DNA from: Diogma glabrata
Lineage: Eukaryota > Arthropoda > Insecta > Diptera > Cylindrotomidae
Assembly: GCA_963693315.1 (NCBI GenBank)
Contig: OY856186.1
Span: 234,432,046-234,496,045, forward strand
DNA length: 64,000 nt
Direction of reading: 5' to 3'
Shown: positions 10,931 through 23,228 of the stretch, in pieces
How the letters are laid out: every line of letters begins with the position of its first letter
Position numbering within the stretch: position 1 is the first letter of the stretch
Program-made: the position numbers and the translations under genes
Notes under the pieces: generated by a model
Seen by the model: the letters and a program-made list of their open reading frames with translations, nothing else
What the model was told of the DNA's origin: nothing
The model's database searches: none

Positions 10931-12187
10931 CGTTTCTTTACGAGAGCCGCATTTATTCTTTCTAAGAGCCGCATGCGGCTCACGAGCCGCGGTTTGGCCA
11001 TGTGTGATATATACCAAGTTTAATCAAAATCAATTATCAGGAACTGATGTTATTGAAGTTTCAAATAAACAAGTACTTATTTCAAAATGATCCAAAAACT
11101 AATCAGTTCTTTGTCATTCAAATCTCCATTTTTTATAATAGTATCATCAAAATTGATTAATGAACGAAGTCTGTATGCTTACAACAAACTTTAAAAACAA
11201 AGTGTGAAAAGTTAGCAGTTGTATAATGGACCCTGGCCACTTCAATCAATCAAAGTGTCTCAATAGTTGGTCATTATCTTCTTACACTAATTGAAACCTT
11301 TTTCATAAGTTTCATCATAATCACTTCATTATTGTAGGCTGTAGTGCGCATGAAGACATTGAAACAAATTCAAAAAATGGCAAAACAAATATTCACCGGA
11401 AGTGAAAAACCGGAAGTTGGGATGGAGAGCTGCTATGAAGGTTTCATCCGATTCAATTAACAGGTACAGGTGTTATGAAGTTTTCAAAAACACAGGTGTT
11501 TGGGAGACCCTCCACCACTTTGTTCAATATCGCTCAAAAACTAATCAGCTCCTTGCTTTACATATTTTTTTAAAGTATTATCAAAGTTCATTGACAAACG
11601 AATGTTGCATGCTCTCAACAAACATAAAACACATAGTAAAAAAACACCTGTTGTGTGGTGCACCCTCCAACTCATTGTTCAATCTATTCCAAAAGCTAAT
11701 CAAATATTTATCATATTGCTTGAAACCCTGTTACCAATGTTTCGGAAAATCAATCTGTAATTGTAGGCTACAGTATAGTGATAAACACCTGACAAAAAAC
11801 TGTTCAACCGGAAGTGACAAACCGGAAGTTGGTATGCAGAAATATTGGAAACAGTGCCAAAACCTTATATACTAAGTCTCAATAAAATCAAAAGCCGGAG
11901 GATTAGAAGTTACTGAAGGTTTGAACTTACAGATATTCGGGAGGCACCCCGCCCACCATTTTTTCCAATTTTAAAATGAATCCAGATATTCTATTTTCAA
12001 GTGAACCTGGTAAATTTGCCCAAGTTTCATCAAGATTCTAGGCAGGAATGTCAGGAACCCACCCCACCCACAAACAAACACCAATTTTTTAATTGGCTAT
12101 TGATGGTCCAGATGGCTACAGATGGTCCAAAACAAAAGAAAAAACAAAATGGTGATGTAAGTGTGGTGATGTAAAAAATAAACAATA

Positions 12188-12415
12188 AGAAATCAAGAAT
12201 TATGTTTATCCACGACTGCTATAGAATATATGCTTTCCATGTGTATGTCTTCCATTGTAATGTTATATATTCTCTCACTTGTTGTAGAATGTAATGCGAT
12301 CGTTACATTCTTCAACAGTTCTATAGTTTATTAAATATTCCCCTAACAAAATTCAATCTTAACATTTGTTGGTATAGTTATATCAAATGGTTAAAACGAG
12401 AACAATACATATATA
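12188..12415 (+). mobile_element. Family F MITE fragment
   Basis: It begins TTATCCACGACTGC and shares GAATATATGCTTTCCATG, ATTTGTTGGTATAGT and GAACAATACAT blocks with the inverted-repeat arms at 55862 and 58691. Those arms end in the complementary GTAGTCGTGGATAA. Here the second half is cut off where the Helentron-like copy starts at about 12416. Confidence 0.6.
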
Positions 12416-13292
12416 AAAATATGAAGGGGGCTGAAATCTCAAGGCTCTGAGATATCAAAACTTCGGTCTGGGTTAAGGATTTTTATATAGTTTTCGGCAT
12501 AAAACTTTTATGAGGACATTGTTTTTAGTTTCGGGCGGCGATGTATATCAAACATAAAGACAAACATATCAGACTGTTTAGAAATTTATTACAAAACTAA
12601 CACGAACCATCGTTGCCGGAAAATTATAACAGATCATAAATTAACATAATTTAGTGAAAAGATGATACAGTCAGCAAAATACTTAAAAACCTCTCCATTT
12701 AGCGTTTCGAGAAAACATTTCAAAATCACAAATTCATATTTCTTTCAAAATTACATAAATATTGCAAAAATTAAAAAATAAAATTGAAAACTCAAACTTT
12801 TTTTAAAATTCTAAAAATATTCCAAAAATTATTACAAAATCAAAGATTAAAACTTTTATCAAAAATTCTAAAAATATTGCAAAAATTATAACACCATCAA
12901 AAATTAAACCTTTTTCAAAATTCCAAAAATTATAATAAAATCAAAAATTTAAAATTTTTCAAAATTCTAAAAATATTCCAAAAATTCGTACAAAATCAAA
13001 ACTTGAAACTTGTTTCAAAATTCTAAAAATATATATGTAGATAAAATTCACAAATTCAAAAATTCTATTTTTTTTTCAAAATTCTAAAACTATTGCAAAA
13101 ATTATAACAAATTCAAAAATTAAAACTTTTTCCAAAATTCTAAAAATATTGCAAAAATTATTACAAAATCAAAAAAACAAAATTTTTCCAAAATTCCAAA
13201 AATATTTCAAAAACTATAACAAATTCAAGAATTTCCATGTCCAATTTCATGTTCAATAAAACATAACTTTTTCGGCCTCTACACTAAAATAC
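12416..13292 (-). mobile_element. Helentron-like element, 3' half (minus)
   Basis: It carries the family's 3' terminus (stem ATCTCA-AGGCTC-TGAGAT at 12436-12453, then the subterminal repeat ACTTCGGTCTG at 12462-12472) and the conserved TATAGTTTTCGGC segment. The ~50-60-bp minisatellite (AAATTCTAAAAATATTGC, AAAATCAAAAATT) follows, from about 12700 to 13230. The copy breaks off at 13292, where the hAT-like element starts. The ~140-bp array and the 5' end are not found on the far side, so the copy is truncated. Confidence 0.75.
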
Positions 13293-14778
13293 CAGTGTTA
13301 CAAAACGTTACTCGTAACGTAACGCGAAAACGAAATGAAATAGCGTTATTTGTAATAACTACTTTCATAACGTTTTAAAAATAAAATTGCGTTACAATAA
13401 CGTAAAACGTAACGATAACGTTAATATTTTATTTAGTTTTTTTGGATGAATTTTTTTATAATTAATTATATGAAAATCAAAGCGCGAAATTCGGTTATAT
13501 AAATGCCAACTTATCTGCTCTTTTCCAATTGCTGTGAATGCTTAAACTAAAGGTTTTGGTGGTTTAAAATTTTTTGTTATTTGTATCAAAATAATGAGAA
13601 TTTTGTAAAATTTTAAGTATATTTCAAGTAATTTTAAATGTGTTTGGTTTTGAAATTATTTTATTTGCATTTTTTTTTATTTTTTTTCTGAATGAACAAT
13701 ATGTCGAGAATATTGTGTACAAATTTTAAGTCAATCCGAGTTAAACTAACGGAGTTACAGCGTTTCAACAGGGTTGCCGTTTGACTCCATTTTCCCGAAA
13801 ACATCATTTTGGAAGTTCGTGAACATTAGAACTCAAAATCTACTGAACCGATCCTTTTGAAAATTTGAACATAACTTCTTCACATAAATCAACAGGTAAT
13901 CACGAAGAGTTTTTTTTGTTTTCATTTTTTTCTATTTTTTAATAACAAATTAACCGCGATTTTTTTAGTTAAAATCGCGTTTTTCACTTCCAAGTGCTGC
14001 AAAAAACAGAAAAAAAAACTCTTCGTAATTACCTCGAGAAATACATCACTTTTAAAATGCATATCTATTTTTTTGTTTCACATGATCCGGTAACGGGTTA
14101 TAATGTTCACCGAAAAACCACTTTTTTTCAATGCGCCTCTGGAGATTCAACGTCACCGGCTTATTTATCAATATTTTTAATTGAAAATTTTTTCTGACAT
14201 ACGTCAAAAGTTGTACAAGAATATGTAATTAAATTTAATAAAATTATATTACTCATGTCAACGCAAAAAAATCACAAAAATATGCTTTTTTTTCGTCTTT
14301 AAAACCATACTCCCTTAAAACTTTATTCACAAAAACTATTTAAAAATCACTATTATAATTTTAACTTTACCGTCGCAGGTTTAAAATAAAACTAATTTAT
14401 TCCACAAGAGGTAAATTGCTTATAAACGATTCTGCAAAACTTCTAGATAATTCGAGCTCACTTTTTAGAAACCTTGAGAAAACACTAGAATATTCGATTA
14501 TTTTACGTTATGTTGATTTGATTGATAAAATCGTGCAATCTTATTTATTCTTGACCCAAGTTCCACGAAATACAACAACTCTATTCATTTCATTAATTTG
14601 TTGTTGTGTTTAGTTGTGATTTGATTTTTCTGGAAGTGACTGTAATCGTTTGGATTTTTCTGTAATCGTTACAATATTTTTCTGTTTCATAACGAAATAA
14701 CGTAACGAAAAAATTAATATATCGTTATAAAAACGAAATGCATAACGTTACGAATTTTTTTTCCGTTTTCCAACACTG
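13293..14778. mobile_element. hAT-like element with AACGTTA subterminal repeats
   Basis: The ends are CAGTGTTACAAAACG and, reverse-complemented, CAGTGTTGGAAAACG. About 130 bp at the left and 90 bp at the right are dense in CGTAACG/AACGTTA motifs, as expected for hAT subterminal binding sites. The interior (13680-14200) contains a ~190-bp imperfect hairpin (GGTAATCACGAAGAG against CTCTTCGTAATTACC) and a perfect ATCGCG hairpin at about 13950-13978. No transposase is present. The flanking 8-mers (TAAAATAC and AAAAAACT) do not match, so the insertion is old or rearranged. Confidence 0.6.
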
Positions 14779-15409
14779 AAAAAACTAAGTAAATTTTAAA
14801 AATTTTTTATAAAAATACAACTCACAAATTTTTTTGTTAGTTTATCAAGAATATTGTAGATTACAAAAAAAAATTACTTGAAAAAACCAAAAATTTATTT
14901 GATTTACAAATTAGTTTTAGATTTGAAGGAAAAAAAATGTAGTTTTATCAAAAAATTTTGTGTGTTGTATATTTATAAAAATTTTGTAAAAGTGACTTTT
15001 ATTTTTGAGTGTATTACTTTACGCCTTCTCGTTATTAGTTCACGCTCTCTTGAAGAAAGTATAAAAAATGTGTAAAGTTAATTTCAGCCCTAGTGAGTTT
15101 TCGACCAACGTCTCGAGCAAAAAATTCTCACTCTGGCTAATATGTATAACTTTACACGCTTGGTACATAAATAACTATTTAAATCATGAATCTTTTTTCT
15201 CGCTGAAGCATTTTGCAGGGTGAAAAAACTTCCCAAAAGAGAATTCTACAAAGAAATTTTATTCTTCCCATGCTGATTTTTAGCCAAGTATGAGCTTTCC
15301 GTTTCGAACAACCAACTAGCAGACCGTGCCATTTAAAAGGTTTCTACTGAAAAAATATGAATATACTTAGTTAAATTTAGAACTTAGCTCAGTAAGTAGT
15401 AAGAGAAGA
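14779..15409. other. AT-rich sequence without recognisable feature
   Basis: It begins with a short AAAATTTTTTAT-rich stretch that could be worn minisatellite from the interrupted Helentron-like copy. The rest shows no coding frame or repeat match that I can support. Confidence 0.25.
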
Positions 15410-16250
15410 ACATGCCAGATTCTTCACTACCACCATTAATTCATATAGAGATGTTCCCATAATAGATCCAAAAGAAAATACAATCTGTTTGGGAGGCTAT
15501 TTGCCGAAAATTTATTAACTCAAAATCAATTTTCATTAGTATTTGGTGTTAAAGATCTCGAGGTAAAACAATATATAAGAGTTCTGGGCGTTGAAGGAGA
15601 AAATAATATGAAATGGAATTGTCATATTTATCTGAATCTAGCTAAAACGCTGTCCGAAAATTTGTGTATTTTGGATGTTGTCGTAAGCTTTTAAACAGTG
15701 ATCAGATTCTTTTGATCTGTAGGAGGAGCTTATCAAACACCAGTTGGAAATGTCTTGATACCATCCAAAGTAGAGCCATTAAAATGATTAGGAATGTAAA
15801 TCTTACTATCGAGCTTAATTCTTTACAGCATAGAAGAAATGTGGCAGATATTTTACAAATATTCTACAAATATATTATGGATGAGTATTCTGAGGAGATC
15901 AAATCGATTTTACCTGAGTTTTCTACTTTTTCTGATCCCACCAGAGCAAACTTCCTCTGCACACCCCTTCATGGATCACATAAATAAATGTAGAACAGTC
16001 GTATTTCAGCAGGATTTAGAATAGAAATAGTTTCGCATCTTTGGAATGCCTTACCTTCTTAGTTTTTTATGATAATTTAATATGTACACAACTTTTTAAG
16101 GTCGACGTCCACAAATTCCTTGAAGAATTATAAATCATTTTTCCAAACCTCAGTGAATGGTATATCAGATATATCCGAATATTCGGAGAAGTTTAATTAT
16201 AATTTACTAAGTTTAACTCTAAATATGTTTAACTTTGTATAAAGGAAAAA
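15410..16250 (+). pseudogene. LINE relic, same family as LINE-3
   Basis: Fragments align with the LINE at 31377-35044. SSLPPLI then IDPKE (15420-15480) is followed by a deletion of the reverse transcriptase core. Then come VRVLGVEGENNMKWNCHIYL (about 15580-15640), a SRAIKMIRNVNL stretch, LNSLQHRRNVADI (about 15820-15855), YIMDEYSEEIKSILPEFS, and a 3' UTR with TATCCGAATATTCGGAGA near 16165-16185. Several frameshifts and the missing core make it a dead, internally deleted copy. Confidence 0.75.
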
Positions 16251-18429
16251 AAATATATCACATATGTTGATAGTATTTAGGAAAAAAGAAACAAAGATTG
16301 CTACCCAGATAATTCTCTCGATTACGTTGCCAAAAATAATTTGTAAGCCATATTAAAAAAATTTGGCTAGTTATAAATAATTATTCAATCAAGATCTTAA
16401 TATTTCGAAAATTAATTAAACTGGATTGTTTGATAAAACTGTTTTTAGTTTATAACATTTCTTGAGTTTTCTTGAACCCCCTTAAATCAAACTAAAAATC
16501 GAGCAATATATATACCACAGAATAATGGTGGAACTCCTCATAGTTTGCATTACGACATGATGGCTTAGAAGAGGAAATGATTTGATGTGAAGATTTTATC
16601 TTGATAAGAAACACTAAGTGAAGTAACGTGGCAACCATATGTTCTAACTTAAAATATAAGGCGTTGGCTTATAAACTTAGTTCTTCCTTCTATATGTTAT
16701 GATAGTGAAAATTTAGTTTTATCAGGTTTTCATTACATATCAAGTATATTGCTTTCTTTTTCTTATTAATCAAGATCTGCACTCAACTTGACTGAATTTT
16801 AAAATTTTTTCAATTAAAGGTTACGCTTCGTAGATTTCCACTAAGCTACATTTCCATTCATTGTCATTTTTCTCTTAAAAAGTCAATTTCTATTATTAAG
16901 ATTATCGAAAATAAAAGAAAAATGTTTCCGTTCGAAACATTGGTTCTTTTTGTCTATCTCGAACAAAATAAAGAAAGAAAAAAGATTATAAGATAAAAAA
17001 AAATCTTTCTAATACAAGAGAAAACGTCTCAATAATTGAAAACCAATACTAGTGGTTGTAGAACTTGTAAACGATATTCTTAGAAATTTATTTAAACATT
17101 TTCAATTTTCTTTTATACCAACGAAAATTGGATCAAGAAAAAAAACAAAACTGATAAATAAATCGTATATGTTTGTGGAAGATTTGGATTTTGTGATTAG
17201 AATTTATTTTTTTTTATTATTTTAAGTGGGATGGGGTTTACTGTGATTTTTTGAGGAGGGTATTCATTTATTTTATGCAATATGTATGTTTTTTTCAAAG
17301 AAAACAAAAGTTAAAGGGAAAATGGTATTGAACACGTGTGTTCAACTCATTTTATATTGTGCTCACTTGCATAGCACTACTATCGGAGCTTTGAAATAAT
17401 TCTTGTAATAGAAATATCATAAATTTATTTTCTCGCATATAAAAAAAATAAATTACATTATTTCCAGCCAATACCAATTTCTTAATGGAAAATGAACTTT
17501 ACGTTTTAAGCTGAAATAAATTACTATTTTTTTTTTTGGTTTAATGTGTACATGTAAATAAACATCTTAAAAACTTTAATCTTCAAACTCTTTTACTAAA
17601 AATCCGATAATCAATCACCAATCCTGTTTTATAACTAACCTTTATCTATCGTAAGAAAATAAAATTTATTAAGAAGGAAATCCGTTTATCAAATTTTTCT
17701 TATTCACCTTCAATAAATATCACAACGAAAAACAGTTATTCTCATAAATTAATACGCGCACAAAGGAATCGTGTAAGCTGTTATAAGAAAATAAATAATA
17801 AAAAATTAGAAAGAGATATCATTATGTTGGTCGATTTTATTCGAATTGGTCGGAACCTAAACCGTGGAATCTGTAGGAGATATGGAGGAACCCAGACCGT
17901 GTACAGTAGCATCATCCAAAAAAAGATTTATTGAAGATCCAGAGATAAATAGAGGTGAAATGAAGAATCATTAGCTTTAAGCTCCGTTGAGGATACAGCA
18001 ACATGAATGTTGATCCTGGAAGAAAATTAGTGGTTTTTTTCAGCACCACAACAACAGTATTTCAAGTTGATGTTTTCAGGTCATTAATACTGAATTATAC
18101 TGAACTGGGGTGCTATACATATTGCCCTCTTCTACTCTGTTCAAATTATTGCTTTAAATTTCTTTTAGGGTCAATCTTTAATTTTCATGGTTTCGTTTAG
18201 TTCACCAAATTGTTATTAATCTACCATCCTATCGAGATTTAGCCTATTATTTTAAATTATATTGATATACAACAGAGATTCTTTAGAGAGTTAAGAGTTA
18301 ATACTAAATCTCTTTAAATACCAAACACAATTAAGGATGTTGAAATCATTTTAAAATGTAGCTTGTTCCCAAAAAAAATTTAATTTCATTATTAAAAATA
18401 TCATTTCTTAGAATCTTTTCAAACAAACA
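16251..18429. other. AT-rich, no supported feature
   Basis: No element termini or coding domain are recognised. A short frame from the ATG at 17882 (MEEPRPCTVASSKKRFIEDP, stop shortly after) and a 65-codon frame at 18003-18200 have no identifiable motif or good splice context. I do not call them genes. Confidence 0.3.
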
Positions 18430-18600
18430 ATGTTTGAATTTCTGAAAAAGCTTTTGTTACTTGTCAAAAACTTATACGAAATGCCATCAACATGTATTTT
18501 ATACAATTTAATTTGTTTGATTTTTATTAGATCCATTAGCTTTCTTCTGAAATTACATCATGTTTTATGGTTTTGTGAAAAAAATTCATCGGCAAACTTT
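18430..18600 (+). repeat. Family E interspersed repeat, copy 1
   Basis: About 150 bp matches 54050-54200 in the same orientation. Shared landmarks are AATGCCATCAACATGT (AATGGCATCAACATGT in the other copy), ACAATTTAATTTG, and GATCCATTAGCTTTCTTCT followed by TTTTATGGTTTTGTGAAAA. Neither copy has visible termini or a target duplication. Confidence 0.55.
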
Positions 18601-20279
18601 TATTCATTTTCATTCTTCATATATATGACTTAGAATGTTTGTTATTTCGTTTGAAAAAGAAAAAATATGTATCGATATTGCAGTAGAGTAATGGGGTTTT
18701 ATTGTTATAACTTTGGAAAGTTTTAAAAATAATGAAAGTATTTTGAACCATTGTAACTTCAAACTTTAAAAAATTAATTCTAATTGTTGGTAAAAAAACG
18801 ATCAATTAGCTTATTCTTATGACACGAACCAACTGAACATCGATAAAAGGTCATGCGCCACACGATAAATTTATTAATTAATTTATTCACTAATTCGAAA
18901 ATCGGAAATCGAATTTAGTTCAATGGAACATTTTTCATCATTTTGGTTGACGGCAAGAAATAAAATAAAGTGAATAAACTTCACTTTTTACTCGGCCATT
19001 CGCGCAATTTATTTAATAAAAATAATTCGTGAAAATTCGTTCGAGCGCTTGTTAGAATAAATTTTAGCATTTAAATTAGTGCTTGTATATATTAATTGTG
19101 TTTCTAAAATATTATAAAAAATCAATACGTGTAAATAAAAACAATTATAATGAAATAGAATAGTGTTGATTACTACAAGCTTAAATCTGAGAAATCTACA
19201 TCTGAGCTCATCTAATTTTTTGGGGTTTGGATACTTTTATCTGAAACAATAGTCCCTATCCACATTTCAACGCAAGCTCCTTTTTCTTTAACAAACATTA
19301 CAATTTCAAACGAATTTCTCTAGTTAATTAATATTTTTATCATTACAAATAATAATTATATCTTTACAAATACTCGTTATCTCTATTAGATCGATCTAAA
19401 AATTTAACTAAATGCAAATTTAAATATCAACAGCCTTTCAGACAGCTTACATTTTCCATTATTTTTCTGAAGGTTGATTTACTTTTGATTAGAAAGTTGA
19501 TTGATTGGATAAAATTTGTTTAAAAATTGATATATATTTTTTATTTATTTATATACACACAAATTCACATATGGAAAAGGTAAGGTAAGGTACGGTATAT
19601 TAAATTGAAACATTAAACGATTTTGTATACGAGCCTACTATTTGCAATACATGATTAAAATCAGCAAAGAAAATTGCTTTTCTTCTGTATCTCAAAACAT
19701 TGGATACAACAAAGCTTACGAATAAAACAAAACGATACAAGATATCACAAAAGACTAATAGAAAAAATTCCCTTTCATAAAATCCCAAAAGAACAAATTA
19801 TCTCTCACCAGACAACTTAATTCAATTAAATCCAAAATAATAACTACATTTATATTATCACAAATAATCCAAATTAAATAAGAATTAAAACGGGAAATAA
19901 TCGTTGGCATTACGAATATTTATTTTCATCAAACCTAAAAATATATATGTATATTTTTTAAGAAAACAAAATGAAAAGAGAAGAAAATAATATTATGGAG
20001 ACAGCGATGCTTTCAGTATATTATTTCATATCCTAACCTAATCCATCTTGGGAGTTTAACATGTATGAAATCTTAATGAAATAATTAAAATTCTGTTCTT
20101 TAATTATACTTTTTTTGTTCTTGTTTTTCTAATGTTCAAAAGTAATTACATTCTAAGTACATTTTATATGCGTTATGAGTAATTGAAAAGTTGAAGTTAC
20201 AAGGAAAATGAGAAAAAGAAAACGTGGTTGGAGGGGACTATAGTATATTTTGCTTCAAAAGATGAAAATACTGTTTTTT
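18601..20279. other. AT-rich, no supported feature
   Basis: There are only short frames without coding character. A (TA)-rich patch and a GGTAAGGTAAGGTACGG run near 19580 are the only local oddities. Confidence 0.25.
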
Positions 20280-20935
20280 GTGAGTGAACATTTCGCGAGA
20301 CGCGCTAGCGAATAGTGGGACAAGTTTACGAACGAAAAACGTTTCATCGCGCGTAGGAAATGCTATATTTTTTCAACGGTAGTAAATATAAACGATATTT
20401 ATTATAAATTATTAAATTTAAAATTTACAACATAACATTCAACATTCATATTCTAATTTTTCATGGCTGTTTTGACATAAAAACTTTGTACAATTACATT
20501 AAAAACATCAATTTGTTTTTAGTGAAAATGATTTTAAACTAGTGAAAAAAACCATTTTCACAGTGCAATAAGCTTGCTTGAAAATAAACGTTTCATATGC
20601 TACCGTGAGTGAAAATTTGTTCACAGACGCGTTAGCGTCGAGTGGGACAATTTCACTAACGTAAAATGTTTTTATCTCGCGTAGGAAATGCAATTTTTTC
20701 TATGATACTTAATATATGAACGACATTTATTAGAAATTATTAAATTAGAAATCAACAAAATAACATTTAAAATTCATATTCTATTTTTTCATGGCTGCTT
20801 TGTCTTAAAATCTTGTAAAATTATTTGAAGGCACCATAGCAACTACAATTTGTTATTCTTTTTACACTAGTGAAAAAGAACCCATTTTCAAAGGGGATTA
20901 AGCGTGATGAAAATAGACTTTTCATATGCTACCAT
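20280..20935 (+). repeat. 325-bp tandem duplication
   Basis: GTGAGTGAACATTTC at 20280 recurs as GTGAGTGAAAATTTG at 20605 (period 325). Shared order: AGTGGGACAA, TCGCGCGTAGGAAATGC / CTCGCGTAGGAAATGC, AACATTCATATTCTA-like, TTTTTCATGGCTG, CACTAGTGAAAA-like, and TTTCATATGCTACC at the end of each unit. The copies have diverged clearly (about 75-80% by eye). It is non-coding in all frames. Confidence 0.7.
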
Positions 20936-22149
20936 AGAAAAAAGAATTTTTATATGATATCGTAGAAAAAATATGTTTCATATTTAATATAATGAAAGGT
21001 GTGACATATTTTGAGGTTTGGGACCAATAAAGTTCCAATTTAGGGATAAGTATAATAAAACTAATAGTGTGATGTTGCCTTAAAACAAAAGATGAGGTGT
21101 AGTAGTAAAATACTATTTCTTTGGGTTATTAAACACACACCTTCAAATTTGTTTAAATTCAGTTTTAAAACAGCAACTTAGTTTTTAACTCATGATCTAG
21201 ATGAGATTTTTCCGTTTTTTGATTTTATTTTTTTCATATCCAATCAATGAAAAAATTCTGCAAATTTCAGCCTTTGACAAAAAATTAATAAGACATATAA
21301 ACCTCCAATTAAATCATGGTTGCAGCATTGCAGTTGATATCTGAAAAAAATTTAAACTTCATTAAGTATTTGACTTCGTTATTTGGAAGCTTTCTTGTGC
21401 TTTCTTAAGCATTTAAGTTGATTTGCCTCTCTCTCTTAGGTTTGCGGGTTTTGAATTGATGATTCTTTCACATTCCGCTGTAGACTGAGTTTTTGTAGTT
21501 TTTCACTAACAATATCTTTTTTACCTCCTTCATTCAACATCTTCGTTGACCATGCTTTTATTATTTTCGGTTATTTCTCTTCGGTCTAGAGCTTTAGAGC
21601 TCTAAAGTTTTAGCTTTAGCTTTTTTCTTTTAGCTTTAGCTTTTTCTTTCTTTTTTCTCTCTGAGCAGCGATGAAAACGGTATGGAAATTTGTATGCAAA
21701 AAAATAAAATGTCCGCCAGATTCGTGAACGAATGCTCTATTACGATTCATCATGTAATACTACCACTTGAATCGCTATGGAATATTCCTCAACGATTCTA
21801 TAGTGAAATTTAGGTAACTTTCTTTAACGATTCTTTTTCGAAATTTTGTTAGTTTTCACCTACGATTCTATAGGTAGAAATCGGAAAACAAATTGAATAA
21901 AGCATATTGAAATTAGTTTTTTCAAAACCGAAGTAATAATTAAAACACATTTTTGTTTAGTTGAATATATATAGTAAAATGTTTAATAATTTTTTTTACT
22001 TGTACCTATATTTATAGGTGAACAATTTTCGCTTAATTGTAATTAAAAATTAGGTAAACTAAAACATTTAATTAAAACTTTAGTAATGTTTTTAAAACGT
22101 ATTGTTGTAGCTTATTTATCATTCAGTTTTAAGCTTTTTTGCTATGGAT
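20936..22149. other. AT-rich, no supported gene
   Basis: It includes a low-complexity TTTAGCTTTAGCTTTT tract (about 21600-21650). It also has several dispersed ACGATTC/CGATTCTATAG motifs between 21740 and 21870, which may be the worn end of an unrecognised transposon. Confidence 0.25.
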
Positions 22150-22607
22150 TTGAAAATATAAAAATAATTTTTTCTATTTTGCGTCTAAAATAAAGTCATT
22201 TCGATACCCAAATGCGTATCGAAATGGCCTTCATTACGATACGCAAAGTTTTTTCTTTCAAGGTTGGTCACATTGGTCATACAAACGTCAGTGAACATTA
22301 AAACGAATAATTATGTAAATAAAATTAATAAGAATATCTAAATTAGTGTTAAATATTTTAATTAATTAAAATAATTAGTAATAATAACAAAATTTCAAAT
22401 TGACTTTTTTTTAATAAAATACACATTTTTTTAAATTTTAAGACAAAAAATGCAAAATAGAAAAAATAGTATAAAAATCTCGTTTCATAAGACGTTTTAT
22501 CGCACTTATCCTTTAGAAAACTCCCCGCTACGCGGGTCGTTTTCTAAACAGATTGCGTACGAAAATCGTCGATTATGAAACTAGTTTCTTAATATACTAT
22601 TTTGAAA
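22150..22607. repeat. Nested palindrome (cruciform-forming element)
   Basis: Outer arms: AATAGTATAAAAATCTCGTT near 22466, inverted near 22580-22607 (ending AATATACTATT). Middle arms: TTTAGAAAAC and GTTTTCTAAA. The core is CCCGCTACGCGGG. Separately, ATTTCGATAC/GTATCGAAAT form a perfect 10-bp hairpin near 22197-22225. The GC core in so AT-rich a setting stands out. It is probably a MITE remnant; no target duplication is defined. Confidence 0.55.
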
Positions 22608-23228
22608 TAAATTTAACAATTATTTCAGTTTAATATAATATCAAACAGAACTGAATGAAGTTTTTATACATGCTTGCTTTGCTGGATACGCTTTCCAAGT
22701 TAAATCGTATCAATCGTTTCTCAGCCGCCATTATTGTTGACTTTCTGTAAAAATTTGGAGGAAATATTATTATTTTAAACGTAAATTTTAATCAAAATAG
22801 CAATTACATAAATTGAAATTAAAAAGCAAAATAACTATTGTTAGTAAACTTTGTTTAGGGAAATGCGTTTGCATAAATATGATTGAAACTAATTTTCTCA
22901 CGTTAAAACTATACTAAACTATACACAATTATTTATACAATGTTGATTGTTGCATTTTTCTTGTTTTAGTTCAGTTTTGTAAGATGGCAGTTTGCTCGGA
23001 GATTTAACCAATCAAAAGTCTAGTGTAGCCTTCCTATGGAAAAGGTGTGTAGAAATGAAATTCGTTGGGTTATAATCAAACGTTAAACATTATCAAACAA
23101 ATTTAATTCAAAATCATCTTTGTTGTTGTATTTTTTGTTTTTATTTAATTTCGAACGGCTTACTCAGTGAAAAAAATACAAACAAAAGAGAATTTGATAA
23201 TTTTCTTTGGTATTAAATGGCTTGAGAT
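22608..23228. other. AT-rich, no supported feature
   Basis: I see no coding frame, terminal repeat or match to other parts of the window. Confidence 0.25.

Larger units (their letters stand above)
6177..11006 (-). mobile_element. hAT transposon, 4.83 kb, with intact 8-bp TSD
   Basis: The left end CAGAGATGGCCAA and the right end (reverse complement CACACATGGCCAA) are flanked by identical 8-mers ATATATAC at 6169-6176 and 11007-11014. Subterminal GAGCCGC motifs are repeated at both ends. The left third encodes, on the minus strand, the C-terminal part of a hAT transposase. A LINE (7084 to about 10334) has inserted into that gene. The N-terminal transposase part is not visible between 10335 and 10930, so the element had probably lost it or it has decayed beyond recognition. 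The host sequence is family B repeat. Confidence 0.85.
5905..12046 (+). repeat. Family B repeat, copy 1, split by hAT element
   Basis: The left part (5905-6176) and right part (11007-12046) align block by block with the array at 50534-53920. Shared landmarks are the start TATTGCGACGCTGATGCAT, the CACCACAGCTCTGGAAAC block, paired ACCGGAAGT motifs, CACTTCATTATTGTAGGCTG, and the end CAAGTTTCATCAAGAT. Here the internal unit occurs about once or twice rather than four times. The hAT element at 6177-11006 cuts it. The frame at 11402-11875 (157 codons) is the same frame seen in the array and has no recognisable domain. I take the family as a non-coding mobile repeat. Confidence 0.6.

Noticed and set aside
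12416..14778. One continuous element from the Helentron-like 3' end through the AACGTTA element
   Set aside because: The AACGTTA part has its own CAGTGTT ends and no counterpart in other copies of the family.
18003..18200. 65-codon + frame as a secreted peptide
   Set aside because: Hydrophobic, AT-driven composition and no upstream exon signal.
20280..20935. Bacterial or viral origin for the GC islands (CGCGAGACGCGC)
   Set aside because: No coding frame and clear local tandem duplication; composition otherwise as in the rest of the window.
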